The translations under genes and the position numbers were made by a program. The notes under the pieces are model-generated. The model did not search any database. It was not told the DNA's origin and saw nothing but the letters and a program-made list of their open reading frames with translations. Shown piece by piece: positions 5,340-7,274 of a stretch of 7,274 nucleotides of DNA (within the stretch, counting starts at the first letter, position 1; every line of letters begins with the position of its first letter). The stretch lies in the NCBI GenBank assembly GCA_003978675.1, contig QNYP01000001.1, positions 1-7,274 of the forward strand. The letters run 5' to 3'. Source of the DNA: Hydrogenothermus sp. (lineage in GTDB: Bacteria > Aquificota > Aquificia > Aquificales > Hydrogenothermaceae).

Positions 5340-6476
5340 TTAACTATTTTCCCTCATTAACCTATTCAAAACAGCTGACAGATAAAAAAAGTTAACATCA
5401 GTTAAAGGTCTAAATATCAATGCGGGTCCTGTTTCTTTTTTTATTTCTATCACTCCCTCATCTTCATATATATTAAAGTCCAAGATTTTATCCAGCTTTA
5501 TAGAAGTGGTCTTTTTCTGACCTACGAATATAAATCTTTTGTTTGTTATATAGATCGATCCTATATCTTCTGTTTTTAAAACATCCTGACTGCTTGTTAT
5601 TCTTCCAGTCCCTGTGTAAAATCTTACTCCTTTTGCAACTTTGAAACTTAATCCAATACCGCCATAACTAACTTTTTCTTTTTTCCATTTCTGGAGCTCG
5701 GCTTTTTGTATTTCAAAATAACATTCTTCGTTCTTTTGGAGATTTATAGGACAGGGGATTGGGTTTAGTGGCTGATTCATCATTAAATATACACTATACA
5801 AATCCTCTATTCTTTTCTGTGTTTTCTCATCAAGTTCTATATTTAAGCCTTTTGTTAACCTTTCTATATATTCTTTTTCTTCAGGTGTAACCATGTTATC
5901 TTCAAAGATTTTTCTTAGCTCATTGGATATGAAGTTTGTAACTATCATAGAGTATAACTTTTTAGCATCTTTATCACTAATACCTAAAATATCTTTAACC
6001 TTGAGGAGTGTCTCTTTTTCAATTTCTGAAAGTTCTCCATCTCTGATAAAGATTTCTATTAATTTTTTGTAAAGGTCTATCTTGTCTATGCTTATACCAA
6101 GTTCTTTTGATAGTTCTAGAAGCTCTTTAAACTTATCCCAATCCTGTTTCAATGCATAGCTATAAAGGCTTGAAAAAACTGCAGATTTGATTTGTTCTTT
6201 TTCCTGAACATTCTTAAACATATTTTTAAAGTCTATATTGCTAACATCCATAGAAATAATTTCAGAAAGCTTTTTCTTTGACTCATTAAGTCTTTCTTCT
6301 TTTTCTGCATTTTTTTGAAGTTTACGCTTTGTAAGGAAAAAGGTTGCTGGAATCGCTAATATCATTGAGATATAAATAGCCGTATCCCCTTTGACTCCAA
6401 TCAAAGTAAGAATAACACCTATCCCTATATAAGATAGGAACCAGAATAAAAATCCCCATAAGATTTTCTTTGCCAT
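5340..6476 (-). CDS. Membrane-anchored protein with TerB-like repeats and PH/GRAM-like C-terminal domain, function unknown
   Basis: I do not recognise this 378-aa protein as a named family. It begins with two hydrophobic helices (about 5-28 and 32-49) separated by a short VKGD turn. The following KRKLQK and the leading MAKK suggest a hairpin with both ends in the cytoplasm. Residues 55-130 are helical and charged. Two similar units follow, RDGELSEIEKETLLKVKDILGI-type (145-166) and EDNMVTPEEKEYIERLTKGLNI-type (192-213). Both have an acidic turn, then an E-rich helix and a short hydrophobic end, as in TerB-like domains. Residues 268-375 look like an all-beta PH/GRAM-like domain closed by a helix, with IGSIYITNKRFIFVG (305-319) and SIKLDKILDFNIYEDEGVIEI (325-345) as core strands. 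It follows the repressor by 29 nt with a GGGAGGGAG site, so it is probably expressed in the lysogen. Confidence 0.9.
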   Translation of the reverse strand: MAKKILWGFLFWFLSYIGIGVILTLIGVKGDTAIYISMILAIPATFFLTKRKLQKNAEKEERLNESKKKLSEIISMDVSNIDFKNMFKNVQEKEQIKSAVFSSLYSYALKQDWDKFKELLELSKELGISIDKIDLYKKLIEIFIRDGELSEIEKETLLKVKDILGISDKDAKKLYSMIVTNFISNELRKIFEDNMVTPEEKEYIERLTKGLNIELDEKTQKRIEDLYSVYLMMNQPLNPIPCPINLQKNEECYFEIQKAELQKWKKEKVSYGGIGLSFKVAKGVRFYTGTGRITSSQDVLKTEDIGSIYITNKRFIFVGQKKTTSIKLDKILDFNIYEDEGVIEIKKETGPALIFRPLTDVNFFYLSAVLNRLMRENS

Positions 6477-6484
6477 CTGGGATT

Positions 6485-6493
6485 CTCCCTCCC
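6485..6493 (-). promoter_or_regulatory. Ribosome binding site for the membrane protein
   Basis: GGGAGGGAG on the minus strand lies in the 29-nt gap after the repressor stop, 8 nt before the ATG at 6476. It fixes this start, and the short gap with no promoter-like sequence suggests co-transcription with the repressor. Confidence 0.7.
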
Positions 6494-6505
6494 AATACCA
6501 ATCCT

Positions 6506-7192
6506 TTATAACTTGCTTAAATTTACCAATATTCTTCCTATTATTTTTATCTCTGCCTGCTGGTCTTCTGTTATTTCAATGTCATTATATTCTGGATTAT
6601 CTGATTTAAAAATCAGCTTGTTTCCTTTTCTATCTTTTTTGAATCTTTTTACAAATAATTCATTGCCTATACGAAATACATAGATTGAACCTTCTAAAAG
6701 GAAGTTTTCATATTCATAGAACTTTCCGATAAGATAATCTCCAGGTTTTATGGTTGGATACATAGAATCTCCATAAGCTTGTATCATAAAAAGTCCATTT
6801 CCAGAAGATATACCAAGTATAGCCTGTGCGAAAAGTCTGTCTATTTGAATTGGTTTTGGTTCTGATTCTATAGCTTCTACACCGTTGCCAGCAGATGCAT
6901 ATATATCATAAAAAGATACTTGAAAGTATTCTTTAAAACTTTTTTGAAAATGCATAGAGGTTTGTAATTGAGGAACTCCCGCAAACATCTCCCCTTCTCC
7001 TGTCTTTAACCATTCCTCATTAACATTAAATTCTTTTGCAATGAGCTTCAAGGCTGGTTCCGAGGGAATCCTATCTCCACTTTCCCATTTTTGCACTGCA
7101 TTTAAACTCTTTCCTATCTTTTCGGCAAATTCCCTTTGAGATAAACCTAACATCTTCCTAAGCTGTTTTATTCTCTGTCCTATATTTTCCAT
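6506..7192 (-). CDS. LexA/cI-like phage repressor, XRE helix-turn-helix plus S24 peptidase
   Basis: This 228-aa protein is a full-length self-cleaving repressor. Residues 3-63 are an XRE helix-turn-helix: IGQRIKQLRKMLGLSQREFAEKIG, then the recognition helix SLNAVQKWESGDRIPS (29-44) and the closing helix ALKLIAKEFNVNEEWL. Residues 92-228 are the LexA/S24 domain with all key elements: a cleavage site Ala101-Gly102 in IYASAGNG, the nucleophile Ser143 in YGDSMYP, and the general base Lys182 in ELFVKRF. In this family, RecA bound to single-stranded DNA triggers cleavage at Ala-Gly, releasing lysogenic repression after DNA damage. The ATG has no visible ribosome binding site, but the sequence upstream of 7197 appears to be a fold-back artefact, so the true leader is not seen. 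Genes downstream (membrane protein, perhaps the peptidase pair) probably depend on its promoter. Confidence 0.95.
   Translation of the reverse strand: MENIGQRIKQLRKMLGLSQREFAEKIGKSLNAVQKWESGDRIPSEPALKLIAKEFNVNEEWLKTGEGEMFAGVPQLQTSMHFQKSFKEYFQVSFYDIYASAGNGVEAIESEPKPIQIDRLFAQAILGISSGNGLFMIQAYGDSMYPTIKPGDYLIGKFYEYENFLLEGSIYVFRIGNELFVKRFKKDRKGNKLIFKSDNPEYNDIEITEDQQAEIKIIGRILVNLSKL
7043..7119. repeat. 77-bp inverted repeat, left arm (within repressor gene)
   Basis: This stretch of the repressor coding region, encoding roughly residues 25-50 including the recognition helix, is repeated as an exact reverse complement at 7198-7274. By eye all 77 positions match. It is normal coding sequence here, so this is the original copy. 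Confidence 0.9.
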
Positions 7193-7197
7193 ATTTT

Positions 7198-7274
7198 AGA
7201 TAGGAAAGAGTTTAAATGCAGTGCAAAAATGGGAAAGTGGAGATAGGATTCCCTCGGAACCAGCCTTGAAGCTC
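7198..7274. repeat. 77-bp inverted repeat, right arm, ends at window edge; probable fold-back chimera
   Basis: This is an exact reverse complement of 7043-7119, separated from it by 78 nt and ending at the last base of the window. Read on the plus strand it encodes the same piece of the repressor (GKSLNAVQKWESGD...), but an in-frame TAG lies two codons before the Gly-Lys, so it has no start and cannot be a second gene. A junction 5 nt upstream of the repressor ATG, no ribosome binding site, and perfect identity all fit an assembly or amplification fold-back rather than a natural duplication. Confidence 0.85.

Noticed and set aside
5747..5756. Third copy of the short repeat (TAGGACAGG-like) inside the membrane protein gene
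   Set aside because: Only about 9-10 bases match and the second 9-mer is absent; chance similarity within coding sequence.
7198..7274. Second, divergently oriented HTH gene fragment on the plus strand (cro-like partner)
   Set aside because: It is an exact copy of the repressor's own coding sequence with an in-frame stop just upstream and no start, so it is explained by the inverted repeat, not by a separate gene.

Overview
The window is an AT-rich piece of bacterial DNA that reads as part of a temperate, contractile-tailed (myovirus-type) prophage or a closely related tail-like element. Every credible gene lies on the minus strand, so transcription runs from high to low coordinates. The proteins are rich in Lys, Glu and Ile, and the DNA is poor in G+C. 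This fits a low-GC, possibly thermophilic bacterium (Aquificota-like is my guess), but nothing here fixes the host.

Layout in transcription order: (1) 7192-6506, a LexA/cI-type repressor with an XRE helix-turn-helix and an intact S24 self-cleavage domain. (2) 6476-5340, a membrane-anchored protein of unknown function with two N-terminal TM helices, a TerB-like helical repeat region and a C-terminal PH/GRAM-like beta domain. It starts 29 nt after the repressor, a position like that of rex genes next to cI in lambda. (3) 5240-4059 and 4084-3563, an ImmA/IrrE-type zinc peptidase (COG2856 architecture) overlapping by 26 nt a DUF4411-type PIN-domain protein; this is a likely toxin-antitoxin or defence pair. 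(4) 3498-139, a tightly packed baseplate cassette: spike (gpV/gp45-like), an unknown 130-aa protein, a gpW/gp25-like wedge protein, a baseplate J (gp47/gp6-like) protein, and a 212-aa probable tail protein in the place where gpI is often found. (5) 58-1, the first 19 codons of a further gene that runs off the left edge.

Two non-coding signals stand out. A 22/23-nt sequence built from two tandem 9-mers occurs once just upstream of the baseplate cassette and once just after it, in the same orientation. It could be a late-gene control site or a module-boundary linker. At the right edge, the last 77 bases are a perfect inverted copy of part of the repressor gene's own 5' coding region. I read this as a probable fold-back assembly or amplification chimera, so the true repressor promoter and any divergent cro-like gene are missing.

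Functionally, the right half (5240-7192 and the PIN gene) looks like the lysogeny, immunity and cargo side, and the left half is late structural genes. The junction between them is only 64 nt and holds one copy of the repeat. No tRNA, rRNA, CRISPR array, insertion sequence, integrase, origin or clear intrinsic terminator was found.
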